From Aristolochia californica (taxonomy: Eukaryota > Streptophyta > Magnoliopsida > Piperales > Aristolochiaceae), in assembly GCA_029961685.1 (NCBI GenBank), contig JARWKL010000007.1, positions 18,423,013 to 18,487,012 on the forward strand: a DNA stretch of 64,000 bases, in the 5' to 3' direction. The notes below the pieces were generated by a model. That model was not told the origin of the DNA and made no database searches. It saw only the letters and a program-made list of their open reading frames with translations. The number at the start of each line of letters is the position of its first letter. Positions within the stretch are counted from its first letter, which is position 1. The translations under genes and the position numbers were made by a program. Positions 51,762 through 63,786 of the stretch are shown here, in pieces.

Positions 51762-53117
51762 TGGAATTTTACATGAAGGAGATTTTTTCTACACATGTTT
51801 TAAAAATGGATATGCATGCTTGAAACATGTTAAAGATTCAAATGACCTATGGATCCAAAGCTTTTAAAGAGAATAACAAACACTCATTAAATTCTCAATT
51901 GAAAGTGCAGTGGGATATTTACCCGAGTCTAACAAGTCATTTTTTTGCCCATTTTAAAAAATTTGATCTAACAATCATAGATGATTGTAAAGTGATTTAT
52001 CATGCGTAATAGGCTATATATTTGTATGAAATGAATTATGGATTGCAATTCAACACTCAGTTAAAAATTGTCTGCCACCAATTTTTCTCAACAATTGCAA
52101 AACCTGAGATATAAAAACTAAAAATAGCTTACAATCCCTAAAAATTACAGACACTGTTTGGAATTTTCTCTCCCTAGAATTGTGTATTATGCTTTTCCAT
52201 TTTAGATGTACACTCATTTCTTTAATCAAAATTTTTACTTTTCGCTCTCCCTTCATCTCGAAAACGTACAACGCAAAAAGCTTACAACAAAATGAAAATT
52301 TTATAGTTGATGTATGTAAAAAATTTAAAACAATAACAAATATAAATAAAGAAAATTTATTCACCCAACACAAATAAACACAAATAAACACAAAAGTTTT
52401 GTTATCCAATTTTGGGAAATTCCACTAGTTTAACCATAATTTCTTGGAATTTTGCAAGAAAGAGATTTCATCCACACATGTTTTAAAAATGGATATGCAT
52501 GTTTGAAACATGTTAAAGATGCAAATGAACTATGGATGCAAAGCTTTTAAAGAGAATAACAAACACTCATAAAATTCTCAAGTGAACTTGCGGTGGGATA
52601 TTTTCCCGAGTCAAACCTGCCATTATTTTGCCCATTTGCAAAAAGCTGACATAATTAATCATAGATGATTGTAATGTGATTTATCATGCGTAACAGGCTA
52701 TATTTTTTTATGAAATGACTGATGGATTGCAATTCAATACTCAGTTAAAAATCCGCCGCAACGCATTTTTCCCGACAATTGCAAAACCAGAGATATAAAA
52801 ACGAAAAGGTGCTTACAATCCCTAAAAATTACAGACACTCTTGGGAATTATCTCTCTACATATGTGCAATGTGCATTTCCGTTTTAGATGTACACATTTT
52901 TCTTAAATCAAAACGTTGAGTTTTTCGCTCTCCCTTCATCCCGTCAACAAAAAAGGCAAATAGATCACAGAAAAATGAAAATTTCGTAGTTGATGTACGG
53001 AAAAAGTTTAAAACAATAAATAAAGTAAATGAAGAAAATTTATTCACACACCACAAATGAACACAAAAGTTTTGTTATCCAAGTTTGGGAAATTCCACTA
53101 GTCCAAAAGTAATATCT
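51762..53117. repeat. B-C monomer pair with 10-bp duplication
   Basis: B begins at 51762 and is 683 bp because CAAATAAACA is tandemly duplicated at 52371-52390. C begins at 52445 and is 673 bp. This B also gives the longest open frame of the window on the minus strand (52050-52409, 119 codons). That frame is an extension of the usual repeat shadow, caused by loss of a stop in this copy, and has no gene-like content. Confidence 0.9.
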
Positions 53118-53794
53118 TGGAATTTTACATGAAGGAGATTTTTTTTACACATGTTTTAAAAATGGATATGCATGCCAGAAACATGTTAAAGATTAAAATG
53201 GCCTATGGATCCAAAGCTTTTAAAGAGAATGACAAACGTTCATTAATTTCTCAAGTGAACGTGTGGTGGGATATTTGCCCGAGTCAAACAAGCAATTATT
53301 TTGCCCATATTTAAAACGTTGAGCTAACAATCATAGATGATTGTAAAGTGATTTGTCATGCGTAACGGGCTATATTTTTGTAAGAAATGACTTATGGATT
53401 TGAAGTCAACACTCAGTTAAAAATCGCCCGCCCCCCTCGTTTCCCGACGACTGCAAAACCTCAGCTATAAAAACAAAAAAAGTGCATACGATCCCTAAAA
53501 CATACAGGCACACATTGGAAATATCTCTCTCTACATTTGTGCATTGTGCATTTCCATTTTAGATGTACATTTTTTTCTTAAATCAGAACTTTCGAGTTTT
53601 CGCTCCCCCTTCATCTCCTAGACAAAAAAGGCAAAAAAGATCACAACAAAATAAAAAATTTAGAGTTGATGTGTGGAAAATATTTAAAATAATAACTAAT
53701 GTAAATAAAAAATATCTATTCACACATCACAAATGAACACAAAAGTTTTGTTATCCAAGTTTGGGAAATTCCATTAGTCGAACCCTATTAAGCT
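53118..53794. repeat. A monomer
   Basis: This is a full A unit of 677 bp with GCCAGAAAC, GGATCC and an altered C-rich tract (CGCCCGCCCCCCTCG near 53425). It precedes a B/A hybrid. Confidence 0.9.
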
Positions 53795-54470
53795 TGGAAT
53801 TTTACATGAAGGTAATTTTTTCTACACATGTTTTAAAAATGGATATGCATGCTTGAAATTGGTTAAAGATTCAAATGACCTATGGATCCAAAGCTTTTAA
53901 AGAGAATAACAAACGCTCATTAAATTCTCAAGTGAACGTCCGGTGGGATATTTTGCCCGAGTCAAACAAGCCATTATTTTGCCCATATTCAAAACGTTGA
54001 GCTAACAATCATAGATGATTGTAAAGTGATTTTTCCTGCGTAACAGGCTATATTTTTTTAAGAAATGACTTATGGATTTGAAGTCAACACTCAGTTAAAA
54101 ATCGCCCGCCTCCCCCGTTTCTCGACGATTGCAATACCTTAGATATAAAAACGAAAAAAGTGCATACGATCCCTAAAACATACAGACACTCTTTGGAAAT
54201 ATCTCTCTCTACATTTGTGCATTGTGCATTTCCATTTTAGATGTAAACTTTTTTCTTAAATCAGAACTTTGAGTTTTCGCTCCCCCTTCATCCCGTAAAC
54301 AAATGAGGCAAAAAGATCACAACAAAATAAAAATTTTATAGTTGATGTGTGGAAAATAATTAAAATAATAAATAATGTAAATAAAAAATATCTATTCACA
54401 CACCACAAATGAACACAAAAGTTTTGTTATCTAAGTTTGGGAAATTCCATTAGTCCAACCCAATTAAGCT
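53795..54470. repeat. In-register B/A hybrid monomer
   Basis: The unit starts with the B spacer and GCTTGAAATTGG. It changes to A-type by about 53955 (TTGCCCGAGTCAAACAAGCC, ATATTCAAAACGTTGAGC, the C-rich tract) and ends with the A tail, so the next unit is B again. Length is 676 bp, indicating a join at equivalent positions. Confidence 0.87.
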
Positions 54471-55143
54471 TGGAATTTTACATGAAGGAGATTTTTTCTA
54501 CACATGTTTTAAAAATGGATATGCATGCTTGAAACATGTTAAAGATTCAAATTACATATGGATCCAAAGCTTTTAAAAAGAATAACAAACGCTCATTAAA
54601 TTCTCAAGTGAAAGTACGGTGGGATATTTACCCGAGTCTAACAAGTCATTATTTTGCCCATTTTAAAAAATTTGATCTAACAATCATAGATGATTGTAAA
54701 GTGATTTATCATGCGTAACGGGCTACATTTTTGTATGAAATGAATTATGGATTGCAATTCAACACTCAGGTAAAAATCCTCTGCCACCAATTTTTCCCAA
54801 TGATAGCAAAACCTGAGATATAAAAACTAAAAAGTGCTTACAATACCTAAATATTACAGACACTCTTTGGAATTTTCTCTCCCTACAATTGTCCATTAAG
54901 CTTTTCCATTTTAGAAGTACACTCTTTTCTTAAATCAAAACTTTGACTTTTCGCTCTCCCTACATCCCGAAAACGAAAAAGGCAAAAAGCTTACAACAAA
55001 ATGAAAATTTTATAATTGATGTATGAAAAAAATTTAAAACAATAAAAAATATAAATAAAGAAAATTTATTCACCCAACACAAATGAACACAAAAGTTTTG
55101 TTATCCAATTTTGGGAAATTCCACTAGTTTAACCAGAATAGCT
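54471..55143. repeat. B monomer
   Basis: This is a full B unit of 673 bp with GCTTGAAAC, GTCTAACAAGTC and CTCTGCCACC. It follows the B/A hybrid and precedes C. Confidence 0.9.
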
Positions 55144-55811
55144 TGGAATTTTGCAAGAAAGAGATTTCATCCACACATGTTTTAAAAATGGATATGCATG
55201 TTTGAAACATGTTAAAGACGCAAATGAGCTATGGATGCAAAGCTTTTAAAGAGAATAACAAAAGATCATTAAATTCTCAGGTGAACTTGCGGTGGGATAT
55301 TTACCCGAGTCAAACATGCCATTATTTTTCCCATTTGCAAGAAGCTGACATAATTAATCATAGATGATTGTAATGTGATTTATCATGCGTAACGGGCTAT
55401 ATTTTTGTATGAAATGACTGATGGATTGCGATTCAACACTGAGTTAAATATCCTCCGCAGCGCATTTTTCCCGACGATTGCAAAACCTGAAATATAAAAA
55501 CGAAAAGGTGCTTACAATTCGTAAAAATTACAGACAGTCTTATCTCTCTCTACATATGTGCATTGTGCATTTCCGTTTTAGATGTACACATTTTTCTTAA
55601 ATCAAAACTTCGAGTTTTTCACTCTCCCTTCATCCCGTAAAGCAAGTGGCAAATAGATCACAGAAAAATGAAAATTTCATAGCTGATGTACGAAAAAAGT
55701 TTAAAACAATAAAAAAAGTAAATAAAAAATATCTATTCACACACCACAAATGAACACAAAAGTTTTGTTATCCAAGTTTGGGAAATTCCATTAGTCCAAC
55801 CCTATTAAGCT
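55144..55811. repeat. In-register C/A-tail hybrid monomer
   Basis: The unit is C-type from 55144 to about 55720 (GCAAGAAAGAGATTTC, CTGACATAATTAATC, ACATATGTGC). It then switches at AAAAAAAGTAAATAAAAAATATC to the A tail and the pre-B spacer. Length is 668 bp. It is followed by B at 55812, so one A monomer has been lost from the trimer. Confidence 0.85.
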
Positions 55812-57162
55812 TGGAATTTTACATGAAGGAGATTTTTTCTACACATGTTTTAAAAATGGATATGCATGCTTGAAACATGTTAAAGATTCAAATGACTTAT
55901 GGATCCAAAGCTTTTAACGAGAATAACAAACGCTCACTAAATTCTCAAGTGAACGTGCGGTGGGATATTTACCCGAGTCTAACAAGTCATAATTTTGCCC
56001 ATTTTCAAAAATGTGATCTAACAATCATTGATGATTGTAAAGTGATTTATCATGCGTAACGGGCTATATTTTTGTACGAAATGACTTATGGATTGCAATT
56101 CAACACTCGGTTAAAAAATCCTCCGCAACCCGTTTTTCCCGACGATTGCAAAAACTGAGATATAAAAACTAAAAAGAGCTTACAATCCCTAAAAATTACA
56201 GACACTCTTTGGAATTATCTCTCCCTACAATTGTGCATTGTGCTTTTCCATTTTAGATGTACACTTTTTTCTTAAATCAAAACTTTTACTTTTCGCTCTC
56301 CCTTCATCCCGAAAACAAACGGGGCAAAAAAGCTTACAAAAAAACGAAAATTTTATAGTTGATGTACGGAAAAAATTTAAAACAATAACAGATATAAATA
56401 ATGAAAATTTATTCGCCCAACACAAATGAACACAAAAGATTTGTTATCCAATTTTGGGAAATTCCACTAGTTTAACCCTAATAGCTTGGAATTTTGCAAG
56501 AGAGAGATTTCATCCACACATGTTTTAAAAATGGATATGCATGTTTGAAACATGTTAAAGATGCAAATGAGCTATGGATGCAAAGCTTTTAAAGAGAATA
56601 ACAAACGCTCATTAAATTCTCAAGTGAACTTGCGGTGGGATATTTGCCCGAGTCAAACATGTCAATATTTTGCCCATTTGCAAAAAGCTGACATAATTAA
56701 TCATAGATGATTGTAATGTGATTTATCATGCGTAACGGGCTATATTTTTGTACGAAATGACTTATGGATTGCAATTCAACACTCTGTTAAAAAATCCTCC
56801 GCAACCCATTTTTCCCGACGATTGCAAAACCTGAGATATAAAAACGAAAAGGTGGTTACAATCCCTAAAAATTACAGACACTCTTTGGAATTATCTCTCT
56901 CTACACATGTGCATTGTGCGTTTCCGTTTCAGATGTACACATTTTTCTTAAATCAAAACTTCGAGTTTTTCGCTCTCCCTTCATCCCGTAAACAAAAAAG
57001 GCAAATACATCATAGCAAACTGAAAATTTCATAGTTGATGTGCGGAAAAAGTTTAAAACAATAAAAAAAGTAGATGAAGAAAATTTATTCACACACCACA
57101 AATGAACACAAAAGTTTTGTTATCCAAGTTTGGGAAATTCCACTAGTCCAAAACTAATATCT
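55812..57162. repeat. B-C monomer pair
   Basis: B begins at 55812 (675 bp) and C at 56487 (676 bp). In B, the CTCCGCAACCCG segment near 56121 is C-like, suggesting a short conversion tract. The pair restores A-B-C order at 57163. Confidence 0.88.
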
Positions 57163-59076
57163 TGGAATTTTACATGAAGGAGATTTTTTCTACACATGTT
57201 TTAAAAATGGATATGCATGCAAGAAACATGTTAAAGATTCAAATGACATATGGATCCAAAGCTTTTAAAGAGAATAACAAACGCTCATTAAATTCGCCAT
57301 TGAACGTGCGGTGGGATAGTTTCCCGAGTCAAACAAACCATTATTTTGCCCATATTCAAAACGTTGAGCTAACAATCATAGATGATTGTAAAGTGATTTG
57401 TCATGCGTAACAAAAGTGCATACGATCCCTAAAACATACAGACACTTTTTTGAAAATATCTCTCTCTACATTTGTACATTGTGCATTTCCATTTTAGATG
57501 TACACTTTTTTCTTAAATCAGAACTTTGAGTTTTCGCTCCCCCTTCATCGCATAAATCAAAAAGGCAAAAAAGATCACAACAAAATAAAAATATTATAGT
57601 TGATGTGAGGAAAAAATTTAAAATAATAACTAATGTAAATAAAAAATATCTTTTCACACACCACAAGTGAACACAAAAGTTTTGTTATCCAAGTTTGGGA
57701 AATTCCATTAGTCGAACCCTATTAAGCTTGGAATTTTACATGGAGGAGATTTTTTCTACACATGTTTTAAAAATGGATATGCATGCTTGAAACATGTTAA
57801 AGATTCAAATGACCTATGGATCCAAAGCTTTTAAAGAGAATAACCAATGCTCATTAAATTCTCAAGTGAACGTACGGTGGGATATTTACAAGAGTCTAAC
57901 AAGTCATTATTTTGCCAATTTTCAAAAATTTGATCTAACAATCATAGATGATTGCAAAGTGATTTATCATGCGTAACGGGCTATATTTTTGTATGAAATG
58001 ACTTATGGTTTGCAATTCAACAGTCAGTTAAAAATCCTCTGCCACCAATTTTTCCCGACGATTGCAAAACCTGAGATATAAAAACTAAAAAGAGGTTACA
58101 ATCCCTGAAAATTACAGACACTCTTTGGAATTATCTCTCCCTACAATTGTGCATTGTGCTTTTCCATTTTATAGGTACACTCTTTTCTTAAATCAAAACT
58201 TTGACTTCTCGCTCTCCCTTCATCCCGAAAACAAACAAAGCAAAAAGCTTACAACAAAATGAAAATTTTATAGTTGATGTATGGAAAAAATTAAAAACAT
58301 TAACCAATATAAATAATGAAAATTTATTCACCTAACACAAATGACAACAAAAGTTTTGTTATCCAATTTTAAGAAATTCCACTAGTTTAACCCTAAGAGC
58401 TTGGAATTTTTCAAGAAAGAGATTTCATCCACACATGTTTTAAAAATGGATATGCATGTTTGAAACATGTTAAAGATGCAAATGAGCTATGGATGTAAAG
58501 CTTTTAAAGAGAATAACAAACACTAATTAAATTCTCAAGTGAACTTGCGATGGGATATTTACCCGAGTCAAACATGCCATTATTTTGCCCTTTTGCAAAA
58601 AGCTGATATAATTAATCAAAGATGATTGTAATGTGATTTATCATGCGTAACGGGCTATATTTTTGTATGAAATGACTTATGGATTGCAATTCAACACTAA
58701 GTTAAAAATCCACTGCAACCCATTTTTTCCGACGATTGCAAAACCTGAGATATAAAAACGAAAAGGTGCTTACAATCCCTAAAAGTTACAGACACTCTTT
58801 CGAATTATCTATCGCTACATATGTGCATTGTGCATTTTTGTTTTAGATTAACACATTTTTCTTAAATCAAAACTTCGAGTTTTTCGCTCTCCCTTCATCC
58901 CGTAAACAAAAAAGGCAAATAGATCACAACAAAATGAAAATTTCATAGTTGATGTACGGAAAAAGTTTAAAACAATAAAAAAAGTAAATGAAGAAAATTT
59001 ATTCACACACCACAAATGAACACAAAAGTTTTGTTATCCAAGTTTGGGAAATTCCACTAGTCCAAAACTAATATCT
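57163..59076. repeat. A-B-C trimer with internally deleted A
   Basis: A begins at 57163, B at 57729 and C at 58402. A is only 566 bp: GTCATGCGTAAC at 57399-57410 is followed directly by AAAAGTGCATACGATCC. That removes about 110 bp, including the CGGGCTATATTT box, the C-rich tract and the TATAAAAA motif. B and C are full length. Confidence 0.9.
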
Positions 59077-61094
59077 TGGAATTTTACATGAAGGAGATTT
59101 TTTCTACACATGTTTTAAAAATGGATATGCATGGCAGAAACATGTTAAAGATTCAAAGGACCTATGGATCCAAAGCTTTTAAAGAGCATAACGAACGCTC
59201 ATTAAATTCTCAAGTGAGCGTGCGGTAGGATATTTGCCCGAGTCAAACAAGCCACTATTTTGCCCATATTAAAAAAGTTGAGCTAACAATCATAGATGAT
59301 TGTAAAGTGATTTGTCATGCGTAACGGGCTATATTTTTGTAAGAAATGACTTATGGATTTGAAGTCAACACTCAGTTAAAAATCACCCGCCTCCCCCGTT
59401 TCCCGACGATTGCAAAACCTTAGATATAAAAAAGAAAAAGTGCATACGATCCCTAAAACATATAGACACTCTTTGGAAATATCTCTCTCTACATTTGTGC
59501 ATTGTGCATTTCCATTTTAGATGTGCACTTTTTTCTTAAATCAGAACTTTGAGTTTTCGCTCCCCCTTCATCCTGTAAAAAAAAAATTAAAAAAAGATCA
59601 CAACAAAATAAAATTTTTATAGTTGATGTGTGAAAAATATTTAAAATAATAACTAATGTAAATAAAAAATATCTATTCACTCACCACAAATGAACACAAA
59701 AGTTTTGTTATCCAAGTTTTGGAAATTCCATTAGTCCAACCCTATTAAGCTTGGAATTTAAGGAGATTTTATCTACACATGTTTTAAAAATGGATATGCA
59801 TGCTTGAAACATGTTAAAGATTCAAATGACCTATGGATCCAAAAGCTTTTAAAGAGAATAACAAACGCTCACTAAATTCTAAAGTGAATATGCGGTGGGA
59901 TATTTACCCGAGTCTAACAAGTCATTATTTTGCCCATTTTCAAAAATTTGATCTAACAATCATAGACGATTGTAAAGTGATTTATCATGTGTAATGGGCT
60001 ATATTTTTGTATGAAATGACTTATGGATTGCAATTCAACACTCAGTTAAAAATCCTCTGCCACCAATTTTTCCCGACGATAACAAAACCTTACATATAAA
60101 AACTAAAACGAGTTTACAATCCCTAAAGATTACAGACACTCTTTGGAATTATCTCTCCCTACAATTGTGCATTGTGCTTTTCTATTTTAGATGTACACTT
60201 TTTTATTAAATCAAAACTTTGACTTTTCGCTCTCCCTTCATCCCGAAAACAAACAAGGCAAAAAGCATACAAAAAAATGAAAATTTTATAGTTGAGTTAT
60301 GGAAAAAATTTAAAACAATAACAAATATAAATAAAGAAAATTTATTCACCCAACACAAATGAACACAAAAGTTTTTTTATCCAATTTTGGGAAATTCCAC
60401 TAGTTTAACCATAATAGCTTTGAATTTTGCAAGAAAGACATTTCATCCACACATGTTTTAAAAATGGATATGCATGTTTGAAACATGTTAAAGATGCAAA
60501 TGAGCTATGGATGCATATATTTTAAAGGGAATAACAAACGCTCATTAAATTCTCAAGTGAACTTGGAGTGGGATATTTACCCGAGTCGAACACGCCATTA
60601 TTTTGCCCATTTGCAAAAAGCTGACATAATTAATCATAGATGATTGTAATGTGATTTATCATGCGTAACGGGCTATATTTTTTTATGAAATGACTTATGG
60701 ATTGTAATTCAACACTCAGTTAGAAATCCTCCGCAACCCATTTTTCCAGACGATTGAAAAACCTGAGATATAAAAATGAAAAGGTGCTTGCAATCCCTAA
60801 AAATTACAGACACTCTTTGGAATTATTTCTCTCTGCATATGTACATTGTGCATTTCCGTTTTAGATGTACACATTTTTCTTAAATCAAAACTTCGAGTTT
60901 TTCGCTCTCCCCTCATCTCGTAAACAAAAAAGGCAAGTAGATCACAGCAAAATGAAAATTTCATAGTTGATGTACGGAAAAAGTTTAAAACAATAAAAAA
61001 AGTAAATGAAGAAAATTTATTCACACACCACAAATGAACACAAAAGTTTTGTTAACCGAGTTTGGGAAATTCCACTTGTCCAAAACTAATATCT
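59077..61094. repeat. Diverged A-B-C trimer
   Basis: A begins at 59077, B at 59752 and C at 60420; lengths are 675, 668 and 675 bp. B has a small deletion at its start (GGAATTTAAGGAG). Order is regular and no foreign insert is present. Confidence 0.92.
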
Positions 61095-61769
61095 TGGAAT
61101 TTTACATGAAGGAGATTTTTTCTACACATTGTTTAAAAATGGATTTGCATGCCAGAAACATGTTAAAGATTCAAATGACCTATGGATCCAAAGCTTTTAA
61201 AGAGAATAACAAACGCTCATTAAATTCTCAAGTCAACGTGCGGTGGGATATTTGCCCGAGTCAAACAAGCCATTATTTTGCCCATATTCAAAAAGTTGAG
61301 CTAACAATCATAGATGATTGTAAAGTGATTTGTCATGCGTAACGGGTTATAGTTTTGTAAGAAATGACTTATGGATTTGAAGTCAACACTCAGTTAAAAA
61401 TCGCTCGCCTCCCCCGTTTCCCGACGATTGCAAAACCTTAGATATAAAAACGAAAGAGTGCATACGATCCCTAAAACATACAGACACTCTTTTGAAATAT
61501 CTCTCTCTACATTTGGGCATTGTGCATTTCCATTTTAGATGTAAACTTTTTTCTTAAATCAGAACTTTGAGTTTTCCCTCCCCCTTCATCCCGAAAACAA
61601 AAAAGGCAAAAAAGATCACAACAAAATAAAAATTTTATAGTTGATGTGTGGAAAATATTTAAAATAATAACTAATGTAAATAAAAAATATCTATTCACAC
61701 ACCACAAATCCACACAAAAGTTTTTTTATCCATGTTTGGGCAATTCCATTAGTCCAACCCTATTATGCT
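61095..61769. repeat. A monomer
   Basis: This is a full A unit of 675 bp with GCCAGAAAC, GGATCC and the C-rich tract. It precedes a B/C hybrid. Its start lies in an open frame extended upstream to 61034 by a chance in-frame ATG. Confidence 0.9.
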
Positions 61770-62443
61770 TGGAATTTTTCAACAAGGAGATTTTTTCTAC
61801 ACATGTTTTAAAAATGGATATGCATGCTTGAAACACGTTAAAGATTCAAATGACCTATGGATCCAAATCTTTTAAAGAGAATAAAAAATGCTCATTAAAT
61901 TCTCAAGTGAACGTGCGGTGGGATATTTACCCGAGTCTAACAAGTCATTATTTTACCCATTTTCAAAAATTTGATATAAAAATCATAGATGATTGTAAAG
62001 TGATTTATTATGCGTAACGGGCTATATTTTTGTATGAAATGACTTATGGATTGCAATTCAGCACTCAGTTAAAAATCCGCCGCAACCCATTTTTCCCGAC
62101 GCTTGCAAAACCTGAGATATAAAAACAAAAAGGTGGTTACAATCCCTAAAAATTATAGAAACTCTTTGGAATTATCTCTCTCTACATATGTGCATTGTGC
62201 ATTTCCGTTTTAGATGTACACATTTTTCTTAAATCAAAACTTCGAGCTTTTCGCTCTCCCTTCATCCCGTAAACAAAAAAGGCAAATAGATCACAGCAAA
62301 ATGAAAATTTCATAGTTGATGTACGGAAAAATTTTAAATCAATTAAAAAACTAAATGAATAAAATTTATTCACACACCACAAATGAACACAAAAGTTTTG
62401 TTATCCAAGTTTGGGAAATTCCACTGGTCCAAAACTAATATCT
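61770..62443. repeat. In-register B/C hybrid monomer
   Basis: The unit is B-type from 61770 to about 62000 (GCTTGAAAC, GTCTAACAAGTC, GATTGTAAAGTG). By about 62078 it is C-type (CCGCAACCC, AAAAAGGTGGTTAC, ACATATGTGC) and ends with the pre-A spacer. Length is 674 bp. No separate C follows. Confidence 0.86.
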
Positions 62444-63117
62444 TGGAATTTAACATGAAGAAGATTTTTTCTACACATGTTTTAAAAATGGATATGCATG
62501 CTTGAAACATGTTAAAGATTCAAATGACCTATGGATCCAAAGCTTTTAAAGAGAATAACAAACGCTCATTAAATTCTCAAGTGAACGTGCGGTGGGATAT
62601 TTACCTGAGTCTAACAAGTCATTATTTTGCCCATTTTCAAAAATTTGATCTAACAATCATATATGATTGTAAAGTTATTTGTCATGCGTAACGGGCTATA
62701 TTTTGGTATGAAATGACTTATGGATTGCAGTTCAACACTCAGTTAAAAATCCTCTGCCACCAATTTTTCCCGACGATTGCAAAACCTGAGATATAAAAAC
62801 TAAAAAGAGCTTACAATCCCTAAAAATTACAGACACCTTTTGGAATTATCTCTCCCTACAATTGTGCATTGTGCTTTTCCATTTTAGATGTACACATTTT
62901 TCTTAAATCAAAACTTTTACTTTTCGATCTCCCTTCTTCCCGAAAACAAACAAGGCAAAAAGCTTACAACAAAATGAAAATTTTATAGTTAACGTATGGA
63001 AAAAATTTAAAATAATAACAAATATAAATAAAGAAAATTTATTCACCCAACACAAATGAACACAAAAGTTTTATTATCGAATTTTGGGAAATTCCACTAG
63101 TTTAACCCTTAATTGCT
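62444..63117. repeat. In-register A/B hybrid monomer
   Basis: The unit has a pre-A spacer and A-like start. It is B-type from about 62500 on (GCTTGAAAC, GTCTAACAAGTC, CAAAAATTTGATC, CTCTGCCACC) and ends with the pre-C spacer. Length is 674 bp. It follows another hybrid directly, so two exchanges, or one conversion event, affected adjacent units. Confidence 0.86.
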
Positions 63118-63786
63118 TGGAATTTTGCAAGAAAGAGATTTCATCCACACATGTTTTAAAAATGGATATGCATGTTTGAAACATGTTAAAGATGCAAATG
63201 AGCTATGGACTCAAAGCTTTTAAAGAGAATAACAAATGCTCATTAAATTCTCACTTGGCGTGGGATATTTACCCGAGTCAAACATGCCATTATTTTGCCC
63301 ATTTGCAAAAAGCTGACATAATTAATCATAGATGATTGTAATGTGATTTATCATGCGTAACGGGCTATATTTTTGTATGAAATGACTTGTGGATTGCAAT
63401 TCAACACTCAGTTAAAAATCCTCCGCAACCCATTTTTCCCGACGATTGCAAAACCTGAGATATAAAAACGAAAAGGTGCTTACAATCCCAAAAAATTACA
63501 TACACTATTTGGAATTATCTCACTCTACATATGTGCATTGTGCATTTCCGTTTTAGATGTACACATTTTTCTTAAATCAAATCTTCGAGTTTTTCGTTCT
63601 CCCCTCATCCCGTAAACAAAAAAGGCAAATAGATCACAGCAAAATGAAAATTTCATAGTTGATGTACGGAAAAAGTTTAAAACACTAAAAAAAGTAAATG
63701 CAGAGAATTTATTCACACAACACAAATGAACACATAAGTTTTGTTATCCAAGTTTGGGAAATTCCACTAGTCCAAAACTAATATCT
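63118..63786. repeat. C monomer
   Basis: This is a C unit of 669 bp. It has a short deletion near 63252, where AAATTCTCACTTGGCGTGGG replaces AAATTCTCAAGTGAACTTGCGGTGGG. Confidence 0.9.

Noticed and set aside
52050..52409. The longest open frame (119 codons, minus strand) as a real gene
   Set aside because: It is the same repeat-derived frame as in other B monomers, lengthened because this copy lost a stop and has a 10-bp duplication. No signal, domain or codon bias supports coding.
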